The position numbers and the translations under genes were made by a program. The notes under the pieces are model-generated. The model was given only the letters and a program-made list of their open reading frames with translations. It was not told the origin of the DNA and ran no database searches. Shown here piece by piece: positions 24,291 through 31,609 of a stretch of 64,000 bases of DNA (positions are counted from its first letter, which is position 1; each line of letters opens with the position of its first letter). Source of the DNA: Burkholderiales bacterium (lineage in GTDB: Bacteria > Pseudomonadota > Gammaproteobacteria > Burkholderiales > Burkholderiaceae_C); NCBI GenBank assembly GCA_016223165.1, contig JACRPO010000020.1, positions 62,001 to 126,000 on the forward strand, written 5' to 3'.

Positions 24291-24373
24291 GCGAAGCCCG
24301 CGGGCGCGGTGCTGGCCGCGCCGCTGTGCGACCTGGGCATGAGCGATGCCCGCGGCGCGGTGCCGGCCGCGCC
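24289..24373 (+). repeat. Imperfect 33-34 bp direct repeat upstream of the RibD-like gene
   Basis: The segments 24289-24322 and 24341-24373 match over 33-34 bases (starting GAGCGAAGCCCGCGG and GAGCGATGCCCGCGG) with two substitutions and one indel. They are start-to-start 52 bp apart in the 169-bp gap before the reductase gene. They could be a duplication scar or paired regulator sites. The rest of the gap shows no clear promoter. Confidence 0.7.
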
Positions 24374-24459
24374 ACCCTGCGGGCTTGGCCCTCGATGGGC
24401 GCGGGCGCCGCCGGCGGTGTATACGCTCGCCTTCGTCTTCGTCGCGCAGGGAGTGCTGG

Positions 24460-25521
24460 ATGTCGAACGGCCCGATCGCGGGCTGGCCCGGGCTGTGGGC
24501 CGCCGCGTTGCATCAGGTGGCTCTGCGCCGGTCCGGCGGGTTCGGTGGGTCCGGCGGGTCCGGTGGGGGCCGCTCCGCCGGGCCCGGGCATGCGGCGGGC
24601 CCGCTCGCATCCGCGCCCGGCGAGCCCGGTGCGCACGGCGCGAACGGCGTGAACGGCGGCGATCATCTATCGAGCGGCGCCGTGGGCGCATGGCGTCGGC
24701 CGCCGCCGGGGCGGGACGACGAGAGCGCCGAACTCTTCGACCTCTACGAGCCGCTCGTGGCGCGCACGCCCTCGTCGCCGCCCTGGCTCATCGCGCACCT
24801 CGGCCAGAGCCTGGACGGCTTCATCGCCACGCACAACGGCGATTCGCGCTTCGTCACCGGGCCGCAGGACTTGGACCACATGCACCGGCTGCGCGCGCTG
24901 AGCGACGCGGTCATCGTCGGCGCCGGCACGGTGGTCGTCGACGACCCTTTGCTGACGACGCGGCGCGTGCCCGGCACGCACCCGACCCGGGTCGTGCTCG
25001 ACCCGATGCAGCGCGTGCCGGTCGCGGCGCGCGTGCTGCAGGACCGCGATGCGCCGACGCTGTGGCTGTGCGACGAGCGCTGGCACGACCCGACGCTGGC
25101 GCCGCGCGTGGCGGCGCGCGTGCTCGCCGTGCCGGGCCTGGCCGGCAGCGACGGCGTGTTCGACGCGCAGGTCGTGCGCCACGTGCTGGTGGCGCAGGGG
25201 CTGCGCGTGCTCTTCATCGAAGGCGGTGGCGTCACCGTCTCGCGCTTCCTGGCGCAGGGGCTGCTGGACCGCCTGCACCTGGCGCTGGCGCCGGTGCTGA
25301 TCGGCGAAGGCCGGCGCGGCGTGCGCCTGCCCGCCAGCAGCTGCCTGGCCGATTGCCTGCGCCCCGGCGGCCGCATCGTCCGCCTGGGCGGGGACGTGCT
25401 GTGGGACTTCGACCTCTCGCCCTCGCCCTCGGGCTCGGCCTCAGGCGCGGGCCGGCGGCACGGCGACGAGCTCGACGTGGCCGACGCGCAGGTGCGAGCG
25501 TTCGAGGGCGGCGGTGCGTAG
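24460..25521 (+). CDS. RibD C-terminal/DHFR-fold reductase
   Basis: 353-aa protein whose residues about 110-320 form a RibD-C (dihydrofolate-reductase-like) NADPH-dependent reductase. Motifs are LIAHLGQSLDGFIATHNGDS, SDAVIVGAGTVVVDDPLLTT, LFIEGGGVTVSRFLAQGLLD and LAPVLIGEGRRG. Relatives reduce pyrimidine ribitol or pterin intermediates. There is no deaminase domain, so it is not a full RibD. The first 100 residues are Gly/Ser-rich (GGFGGSGGSGGG) and low-complexity. It opens the unusual 24.4-32.3 kb cluster. Its last 27 codons overlap, on the opposite strand, the end of the methyltransferase gene. I infer a role in reducing a pterin-like intermediate; the substrate is not shown. Confidence 0.8.
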   Translation: MSNGPIAGWPGLWAAALHQVALRRSGGFGGSGGSGGGRSAGPGHAAGPLASAPGEPGAHGANGVNGGDHLSSGAVGAWRRPPPGRDDESAELFDLYEPLVARTPSSPPWLIAHLGQSLDGFIATHNGDSRFVTGPQDLDHMHRLRALSDAVIVGAGTVVVDDPLLTTRRVPGTHPTRVVLDPMQRVPVAARVLQDRDAPTLWLCDERWHDPTLAPRVAARVLAVPGLAGSDGVFDAQVVRHVLVAQGLRVLFIEGGGVTVSRFLAQGLLDRLHLALAPVLIGEGRRGVRLPASSCLADCLRPGGRIVRLGGDVLWDFDLSPSPSGSASGAGRRHGDELDVADAQVRAFEGGGA

Positions 25522-26352
25522 GCGGCGCCAGGCTTGCGTGCCAGGCGCGGCCTGCGGATCCTGCTCGAGCGCCGCCGCGGCCATGCCTGCGATCAACGCC
25601 GCCTGCAGCGGGCCCCCTTGCAGCAGCCAGTCGCTGCGCGCCGCCTCGACGGCATAGCCGGCATCGGCGAGCAACGCGCGCGCGACCTCCGGGGCCGCCG
25701 CACCCAGCGCCGGCCCGAAGCCCTTGTCGCGGCCCTGGTGGCGGGCGAACGACTGCGCCACGTCGGCGTCGCCGGGGTGTGCGGGAGCCCACTCGATGCG
25801 CCCGTCGACGGCGAGCGCGAAAGAGAGCCGCGCCGACACGCGCCGCGCGCGACCGATCAGCTCCGCGAGCCAGGCGTGCGAGACGAGGTCGATGAGCGCC
25901 GTCGCGCAGAGCAGGTCGGTCGCATCGAAGGGGAGGGTGTCGAGCCCCTGCGCGAGATCGAGGCGACGGCGTTCGATGCGGGCCGTGAAACCTGTGCCGG
26001 CGAGGTGCCAGGTGCCGGCGCGCGACTCGAACCGGTGCCCTTCGCGGCGCGCCCACGCCGCCATCGCGTCGGGCAGCGCCTGCAGCAGGGACTCGTCGTG
26101 GTCGCACAGGCGCCAATGCTGTTCGCCGCCCAGGCGAGGAGCGAGAAAGCGCAGCGAGGCACCGGTGCCGCAGCCGAGGTCCAGCACCTGCATCGGTGGC
26201 AGCTGCAGCGACGGTGATGGTGCGGCGCGCGCTTCGTCGCCGCGCAGCGCGGCGAGCCAGCGCTCCTCGCCGATCGCCGCGACCGCCGCCTCGCGCGCCA
26301 GCCGGTCGCTCGGCTCACGCAGCTGCAGCCAGGACGCGGCGAAGGGCTTCAT
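25441..26352 (-). CDS. Class I SAM-dependent methyltransferase
   Basis: 303-aa Rossmann-fold methyltransferase. Motif I is VLDLGCGTGASLRFLAPRLG (about residues 60-79), followed by the acidic LCDHDESLLQAL and a motif IV-like DLLCATALIDLVSHAWLAEL. The acceptor is unknown. The start ATG overlaps the stop of the upstream glycosyltransferase gene (ATGA, 26349-26352), so the two are coupled. The 3' end runs 81 bp into the convergent reductase gene. Its place between a glycosyltransferase and a reductase suggests methylation of the same small molecule; that is inference. Confidence 0.85.
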   Translation of the reverse strand: MKPFAASWLQLREPSDRLAREAAVAAIGEERWLAALRGDEARAAPSPSLQLPPMQVLDLGCGTGASLRFLAPRLGGEQHWRLCDHDESLLQALPDAMAAWARREGHRFESRAGTWHLAGTGFTARIERRRLDLAQGLDTLPFDATDLLCATALIDLVSHAWLAELIGRARRVSARLSFALAVDGRIEWAPAHPGDADVAQSFARHQGRDKGFGPALGAAAPEVARALLADAGYAVEAARSDWLLQGGPLQAALIAGMAAAALEQDPQAAPGTQAWRRLRTAALERSHLRVGHVELVAVPPARA

Positions 26353-27539
26353 GGCGCCGGCGCTGCGGCGACCGACTGCAGCACCTGTTCCCAACGCGCG
26401 CCTGCGGCCGCCCAGGAGGGCAGCCGCGCGCGCGCCGCGAGGGCGGCCTGCGCGAGCAGCGCCCGCCGTGCCGGCTCGGCCAGCAGCGGCGCGAGCGCCG
26501 CGCGCAGCGCCGCCGCATCGCCCGGCGGCACCAGCACGCCGGCACCACCGGCATCGCCGACACCGGCCGCATCGCGGACACCGGCGGCCTCGCCGACACC
26601 GCCCGCACCGCCACCGAGCAAGGACCGTGCGGCGCCGGTGTCGGTGCCGACCACCGGCAAGCCGTGCGCGAGCGCCTCGGCGAGCACCATGCCGTAGCCC
26701 TCGAAGAGCGACGGCAGCACGAAGAGGTCGGCGCGCGCGTAGTGCCCCGGCAGCGCCGTCGCCTCGGCGGCGCCATGCCAGTGCACGCGCTCGTCGAGGC
26801 CGAGCCTGTGTGCAGCGGCGCGCGCGGCCGCGGCGGTGGCCGGGTCCATGGTCAGGCTGCCGACGTTGTGCAGCACCCACGGCAGCTCGCGCAGCGGCGC
26901 CAGCGCCTCGAGCAGCACGAGATGACCCTTGCGCGCGGTGACCGAGGCGACGCACAGCAGCTGCACCGGGCCCTCCGCGGCGCGCCGCCGCAGCGGCAGC
27001 GCCGGCAGGTCGCAGCCGGGTTCGATGGTCGTGACGCGCGCCGTCGCCATCTCGAGGCGCTGCAGCAGGCGCGCCGTGGCCTCGCTGGTGACGACGACGT
27101 GGCGCGTCGCGGCCAGGGCGCGCCGTTCGTCGCGGATCAGCGCCGCGGCCTGCGCCGCGCCGAGGCCGGTCTCCAGGCCGAGCGGGTGATGCACCAGCGC
27201 CACCCAGCGCAGACGGCGCGCGTGGCGCATGGCCGTCTCGGGCAGGGCGCCGAAGGCGAGGCCATCGGCGATGACCGGCACATCGTCGGGCAATGCCGCC
27301 ACGGCGGCCTCGGCCTGCGCGAGGGTGGCGGCATCGGGCGCGGGCCAGGCGCCGGGCAGCGACAGCGCCTGGACCGGCCAGCCGCGGCCGCGCAGCTCCT
27401 GCACGACGCGGCGGTCGTAGCGGTAGCCGCCGCTCGGCGTATCGAGGTCGCCCGGCAGCAGGAGCACGCAGCGGTTCGCTGGCGCGCCTTCGCGCCGAAG
27501 CGCTCCGGTATTCGCCTTGGGAGCAGCCCTGCGGCTCAT
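26349..27539 (-). CDS. GT4-family glycosyltransferase with repetitive loop insertion
   Basis: 396-aa GT-B glycosyltransferase. The N-terminal half starts CVLLLPGDLDTPSGGYRYDR and includes WVALVHHPLGLETG. The C-terminal donor domain has VASVTARKGHLVLLEAL, HWHGAAEATALPGHYARADL and the GT4 EX7E-like SLFEGYGMVLAEALAHGLPV. Between the donor loop and VLVPPGDAAALRAAL sits an inserted Gly/Ala/Val/Asp repeat of about 20 residues coded by three 18-bp units. It starts 25 bp after the PTPS-like gene stop and overlaps the methyltransferase start. Sugar donor and acceptor are unknown; in this setting a pterin-like acceptor is plausible. Confidence 0.85.
   Translation of the reverse strand: MSRRAAPKANTGALRREGAPANRCVLLLPGDLDTPSGGYRYDRRVVQELRGRGWPVQALSLPGAWPAPDAATLAQAEAAVAALPDDVPVIADGLAFGALPETAMRHARRLRWVALVHHPLGLETGLGAAQAAALIRDERRALAATRHVVVTSEATARLLQRLEMATARVTTIEPGCDLPALPLRRRAAEGPVQLLCVASVTARKGHLVLLEALAPLRELPWVLHNVGSLTMDPATAAAARAAAHRLGLDERVHWHGAAEATALPGHYARADLFVLPSLFEGYGMVLAEALAHGLPVVGTDTGAARSLLGGGAGGVGEAAGVRDAAGVGDAGGAGVLVPPGDAAALRAALAPLLAEPARRALLAQAALAARARLPSWAAAGARWEQVLQSVAAAPAP
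26545..26598. repeat. Three 18-bp tandem units in the glycosyltransferase gene
   Basis: Units 26545-26562, 26563-26580 and 26581-26598 share the pattern CCGGC(A/C)..TCGC(C/G)GACA; a fourth copy (26599-26616) is decayed. On the minus strand they encode the (Gly-Val-x-Asp/Glu-Ala-Ala/Gly) repeats inserted in the donor domain. The unit keeps the frame. Confidence 0.8.
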
Positions 27540-27564
27540 GGATCGGCCGATTCGAGGTCAGCGG

Positions 27565-27984
27565 TCAGCGCAAGGCGGCCTCGTAGCTGGCCCAGGCCAC
27601 GTGCGACTCGTGCAGCGTGATGCGCAGGCCGTACAGGCCCTCCCGGCCGTCCAGGCCCGACGCGCCTGCGCCCAGCTCGCCGGCGGCGATGCGCGCCGCG
27701 AGGCGGTCGAAGATGACGCGGGCCATGTACTCCGTCGTCGTGTTGCGGCCGGCGAACGCGGGCTCCTCGTCCAGGTTGCGGAAGTTCAGTGCCTCGAGCA
27801 CCGACTTCAGCACCTGCGAGGCGAGGCCGATGTCGACCACCACGCCGTCGTCGTCGAGCTCGCGGCGCATGAAGGCGGCATCGACGACGTAGGTGGCGCC
27901 GTGCAGGCGCTGCGCCGGGCCGAAGACCGCGCCGGCGAAGCTGTGCGCAATCATGAAGTGGTCGCGGACGTTGACGGTGTACAT
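27565..27984 (-). CDS. PTPS/QueD-fold protein lacking canonical catalytic residues
   Basis: 139-aa member of the 6-pyruvoyl-tetrahydropterin / 6-carboxytetrahydropterin synthase superfamily. The fold signature is present: [10 protein letters not shown] (zinc-ligand His14), LHGATY (His28), VVDIG, and [12 protein letters not shown] with the substrate-anchoring Glu. Key residues differ from QueD/PTPS. The third zinc His of HGH is Ala30, the catalytic Cys four residues before HGH is Ala24, and the Asp-His pair of LDHxxLN reads Asn67-Phe68. It is therefore probably not a standard QueD, and no queC/E/F genes are near. It sits between an MDR dehydrogenase (85-bp gap) and a glycosyltransferase. I infer pterin-like substrate binding with altered chemistry. 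Confidence 0.85.
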   Translation of the reverse strand: MYTVNVRDHFMIAHSFAGAVFGPAQRLHGATYVVDAAFMRRELDDDGVVVDIGLASQVLKSVLEALNFRNLDEEPAFAGRNTTTEYMARVIFDRLAARIAAGELGAGASGLDGREGLYGLRITLHESHVAWASYEAALR

Positions 27985-28069
27985 GCGGGCGCCTGCTTTC
28001 GGTGGATCGTTGAGAAGTCGCTTGGGTGTCGGAGGTCCGGAGTTCGAACGACTCTCGACCTGCGAGCCA

Positions 28070-29065
28070 CTACGCCGCTGGATAGTCGATGCGCTGGCAC
28101 AGCGTGCCCGATGCACCGCCTGCGAGACGTGCCAGCACCTCGGGCAGCGCGGCGAAGGGCGCGCTGTCGGTGACGAGCGCATCGAGCACCGGGTCGGCGA
28201 GCAGCGAAAGCGCCAGCGCCATGCGCCGGCGGTGGCTCCAGCGGCTGCGCTGCGCCGCCGCGACATGGCCGACCTGCGTGCTCTTCAACGTCAGGCGGCG
28301 CGAGTGGAACGCTTCGCCCAGCGGCACCGGCACGGCCCGGCTGCCGTACCAGCTCATCTCGAGCACGGTGGCCTCGAAGGCGGCGAGGCGCAGCGCCGTC
28401 GCCAACCCCTCGGCGCTGCCGCTGGCGTGCAGCACAAGATCGGCTTCGGGCGTGGCGGCGGCCGGCTCGGCGAAGCGCGCGCCGAGCGCCTCGACGACCG
28501 CGCGCCGCTCGCGCCGCAGGTCGATCACCTCGACCTCCGTGCCGGGCAGGCGCGCGGCGAGCCAGGCCGCGAGCAGGCCGACGACGCCGGCACCGACGAC
28601 GGCGATGCGGTCGCCGACGCGCGGCGCCGCATCCCACAGCGCATTGACGGCGGTCTCCATGTTCGCCGCCAGCACGGCGCGCGCGGCGGGGACGTGCGCC
28701 GGCACCTCGTGCACGGCATCGGCCGGCACGACGTAGCGGCTCTGGTGCGGGTGCAGGCAGAAGACGGTGCGGCCGAGCCAATCCGCCGATCCGGCCGCGC
28801 CGGCCTCGACGATGCCGACGCTGCAGTAGCCGTACTTCACCGGCGCCGGAAAGTCGCCGGCCTGGAACGGCGCGCGCATGCGGGCGGCCTCGCCGGCCGG
28901 CACCTCGCCGCGAAAGACGAGCGCCTCGGTGCCGCGGCTGACGGCGCTATGCAGCGCGCGCACGAGCACCTCGCCTGGGCCTGGTGCATGCAGCGGCTCG
29001 CTGCGGATCTCGGCGCGGCCCGGTTCGACGAGCCAGCAGGCTTCGGCGTGGTCTGCGTTGCGCAT
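28070..29065 (-). CDS. Zinc-ligand-poor MDR-family dehydrogenase
   Basis: 331-aa medium-chain dehydrogenase/reductase. The GroES-like domain reads [19 protein letters not shown], where alcohol dehydrogenases have the zinc ligand Cys. The second metal-site motif GHE is replaced by [10 protein letters not shown]. The nucleotide-binding motif is [18 protein letters not shown], and the acidic IDLRRERR suggests NAD(H) preference. The SRGTE signature resembles BchC-like proteins, not classical zinc alcohol dehydrogenases. The gene heads the minus-strand run of PTPS-like, glycosyltransferase and methyltransferase genes. It starts only 30 bp from the divergent CDP-alcohol transferase fusion gene. Confidence 0.82.
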   Translation of the reverse strand: MRNADHAEACWLVEPGRAEIRSEPLHAPGPGEVLVRALHSAVSRGTEALVFRGEVPAGEAARMRAPFQAGDFPAPVKYGYCSVGIVEAGAAGSADWLGRTVFCLHPHQSRYVVPADAVHEVPAHVPAARAVLAANMETAVNALWDAAPRVGDRIAVVGAGVVGLLAAWLAARLPGTEVEVIDLRRERRAVVEALGARFAEPAAATPEADLVLHASGSAEGLATALRLAAFEATVLEMSWYGSRAVPVPLGEAFHSRRLTLKSTQVGHVAAAQRSRWSHRRRMALALSLLADPVLDALVTDSAPFAALPEVLARLAGGASGTLCQRIDYPAA

Positions 29066-29095
29066 GGAGTAGGAGGGACCGCAGAATCATCGCAC

Positions 29096-31609
29096 GTGAG
29101 CACATCCCTTCCGACGACAGCGCGGCCCGCGCTGGTCCTGGCCCTGGCCCTGGCGCTGGCGCTGCATGCCGCGGCGGCAGTGGGCGTGGCCTTCGCCACG
29201 GGATGGGGCGCCGGCTACGTGGCCAAGGCCGTCGGCGCGATGAGCGTGGCGCTGTGGCTGGTGGCGCGCGGCTTCGCCCGAACCGCGTCAATGACGGCGG
29301 TGATGATGGCGGGGACGGCGGCGGAGAGGGCGGCGCAGACGGCGGCGGCAGCGGCCCCGATGCCGTCGCAGCTCGGGCCGGCCAACCGCGTCACGCTCGT
29401 GCGCCTGGCGCTCGCCATGCTGCTCGCCGCGGCGATCGGCGAGCTCGGCGACCCGGCGGCGGTGCCGCCGTGGCTGCCGTGGGCGATGGTGGGCGTGGTC
29501 AGCGTGGCGGCGCTGCTCGACGCCGTCGACGGCCCGCTGGCGCGCCGCTCGAAGGGGGCCACGGCCTTCGGCGCGCGCTTCGACATGGAGAGCGACGCCT
29601 GGTTCACGCTCGTGCTGAGCGCCCTCGTCTGGCAGTTCGACCGCGCCGGCGCATGGGTGCTGGCCTCGGGGCTGATGCGCTATGCCTTCGTCGTCGGCGC
29701 CTGGGGCTGGCCGTGGCTGGCGAAGCCGCTTGCGCCCAGCCGTCGCCGACAGGCCGTGTGCGTGGCGCAGATCGTGCTGCTGATCGTCGCGCTGGCACCG
29801 GTCGGCCCGCGCGAGTGGTCGACGGCGATCTCCCTCCTCGGCCTCGTGCTGCTGGCGGCCTCGTTCGCCGCGGACCTCCGGCAGCTCGCACGGGCGCATG
29901 CGGCACCGGCGCGCGAGCCCGTCGTCGGTCCGCGGGCCGTGGCACGGGCGGGCGGGCGGGATGCGCCGGGCTGGTGGGTGCGCTTCGTGGCGGCCGGCTT
30001 CGTGCTCAACACGCTCTTCACTTTCGAGAGCCGGCAGGGCGGCATCGGCGTGCACTGGAGTCCGCGCCTGAGCTTCGACCTCTGCCTGGGCGTGCTGGCG
30101 CTGATGGCCTGGGTGGCCTGGCGCGGGCTGCCGGGCCGGCGTGCGCTGCGGGGCCTGGCCGGGGCGTGCACGGCGCTGGCGCTCGTGCGCTATGTCGATG
30201 TCACCGTGCCCGCCTTCTTCGGCCGCCCGGTCAACCTGTACTGGGATGCGCCGCATGCGTGGCAGCTGCTGCGGCTCGCCTGGGCCACGTGGCCGGCGTG
30301 GCAGGTGGTGGGCGCGCTGGTCGCGGTGCTGTCGGCGCTGGGGGCCGTCATCACCGTCTCGCGCTGGGCGGTGGCAACGATGGCCGGCTGCCTGCTCGCG
30401 CGGCCGGCGCGGCCGTGGCTGGCGGCGGGTGGCGTGCTGCTCGGCGCGAGCTTCGCGGCCTATCCGTTCGTCGGCGTCGACACGCGCTGGTTCTTCTCGC
30501 TGCCGATCACGCCGACGCTCGTGCACCAGGCACGCCTGCTCGGCCAGGCGCTCTCGCGCGAGCGCACCGAGGCGCGGCTGACTCCGAGCCCCGACTTCGC
30601 GGGCAACCTCGGCGGCCTGCGCGGCGCCGACGTGCTGCTGCTGTTCGCCGAGTCGTACGGCGCCGCCACGCTCGACCGGCCGGCGCAGGCGGCGGCGCTG
30701 GCCGCGGCGCGCGAGCGCCTGGCGCAGGCGGTGCAGCGCGGCGGCCGCCAGGTGGTTTCTGCGCGCGTGCGCTCGCCCACCTTCGGCGGCGGCTCGTGGC
30801 TCGCGCATGCGGCATTGCTGGCCGGGGTCGATACGCAGGACCCGAGCGACTACGAGCTCCTGCTCACGACCCGGCGGCCGACGCTGGTGTCGCACTTCGC
30901 GCGCCACGGCTGGCGCACGGTGGGCTGGATGCCGGGCATGCAGCGGCCGTGGCCGGAAGTGGCCTTCTACGGCTTCGCGCGCTATGCCGACGCGCACGGC
31001 GTCGGCTACGACGGCCCGGCCTTTGGCTACTGGCGCATCCCGGACCAGGCGTCGATGGCGCTGCTGCATGCGCAGGAGCTGGCGCCGTCCGCGCCGCGCA
31101 CCCTTCGCGCGCCTCGCTTCGTCGTCTTCCCGACGCTCGAGACGCATGCGCCGTTCCACCCGCGCGCGCCGTACCAGAAGGAGTGGGAGCGGCTGCTCAC
31201 GCGCGTGCCCTACACGCCTGCGCAGCTGGCCGAAGCGCTCGCCCCCAAGGAGCCGCCCGGCGGCTGGGGGCCCGCCTATGCCAGCGCCGTCGCGCACACC
31301 TTCGAGTGGCTCGGCGACTACCTCGCCGAACGCGCCTCGCAAGACCTCGTCACGATCGTCATCGGCGACCACCAGCCGCTCGCGGCCGTGGCGGGCGCCG
31401 GTGCGTCATGGGACGTGCCCGTGCACGTCATCAGCCCCGACGAGGCGCTGCTGCAGCGCCTGCGCGAGGCGGGTTTCGTCTCAGGCCTCGTGCCCGGGCC
31501 GCGCACGCTCGGCGCCATGCACGAGCTCACCGGCCTCTTCGTGCGTGCCTTCGACCTGCCACGCGTAGATGTCGCCGGACCCGGCCCCCGCCGGCAGGGC
31601 AGCCCCTGA
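29096..31609 (+). CDS. Fusion of CDP-alcohol phosphatidyltransferase and sulfatase-like membrane domains
   Basis: 837-aa polytopic membrane protein. Residues about 92-260 form a CDP-alcohol phosphatidyltransferase with the complete motif Asp145-Gly-x2-Ala149-Arg150-x8-Gly159-x3-Asp163-x3-Asp167. Several transmembrane helices follow (about 300-480), then a C-terminal alkaline-phosphatase/sulfatase-superfamily domain. Metal-site candidates there are Glu519 in LLLFAESYG and Asp758-His759 in IVIGDHQP; Thr562 in SPTFGGGSW is the likely nucleophile, as in LtaS/phosphoethanolamine transferases. It could make a phospho-alcohol lipid and transfer or hydrolyse its head group. The start is GTG with AGGAGGG 18 bp upstream, a long spacing. 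The 3' end overlaps the convergent fkbM-like gene by 129 bp. Confidence 0.82.
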   Translation: MSTSLPTTARPALVLALALALALHAAAAVGVAFATGWGAGYVAKAVGAMSVALWLVARGFARTASMTAVMMAGTAAERAAQTAAAAAPMPSQLGPANRVTLVRLALAMLLAAAIGELGDPAAVPPWLPWAMVGVVSVAALLDAVDGPLARRSKGATAFGARFDMESDAWFTLVLSALVWQFDRAGAWVLASGLMRYAFVVGAWGWPWLAKPLAPSRRRQAVCVAQIVLLIVALAPVGPREWSTAISLLGLVLLAASFAADLRQLARAHAAPAREPVVGPRAVARAGGRDAPGWWVRFVAAGFVLNTLFTFESRQGGIGVHWSPRLSFDLCLGVLALMAWVAWRGLPGRRALRGLAGACTALALVRYVDVTVPAFFGRPVNLYWDAPHAWQLLRLAWATWPAWQVVGALVAVLSALGAVITVSRWAVATMAGCLLARPARPWLAAGGVLLGASFAAYPFVGVDTRWFFSLPITPTLVHQARLLGQALSRERTEARLTPSPDFAGNLGGLRGADVLLLFAESYGAATLDRPAQAAALAAARERLAQAVQRGGRQVVSARVRSPTFGGGSWLAHAALLAGVDTQDPSDYELLLTTRRPTLVSHFARHGWRTVGWMPGMQRPWPEVAFYGFARYADAHGVGYDGPAFGYWRIPDQASMALLHAQELAPSAPRTLRAPRFVVFPTLETHAPFHPRAPYQKEWERLLTRVPYTPAQLAEALAPKEPPGGWGPAYASAVAHTFEWLGDYLAERASQDLVTIVIGDHQPLAAVAGAGASWDVPVHVISPDEALLQRLREAGFVSGLVPGPRTLGAMHELTGLFVRAFDLPRVDVAGPGPRRQGSP

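Noticed and set aside
28030-28062. A tRNA T-arm-like stretch (GGAGTTCGAACGACTC) in the gap before the PTPS-like gene
   Set aside because: The flanking stems do not pair as a T-arm requires and no acceptor, D or anticodon arm fits within the 85-bp gap.
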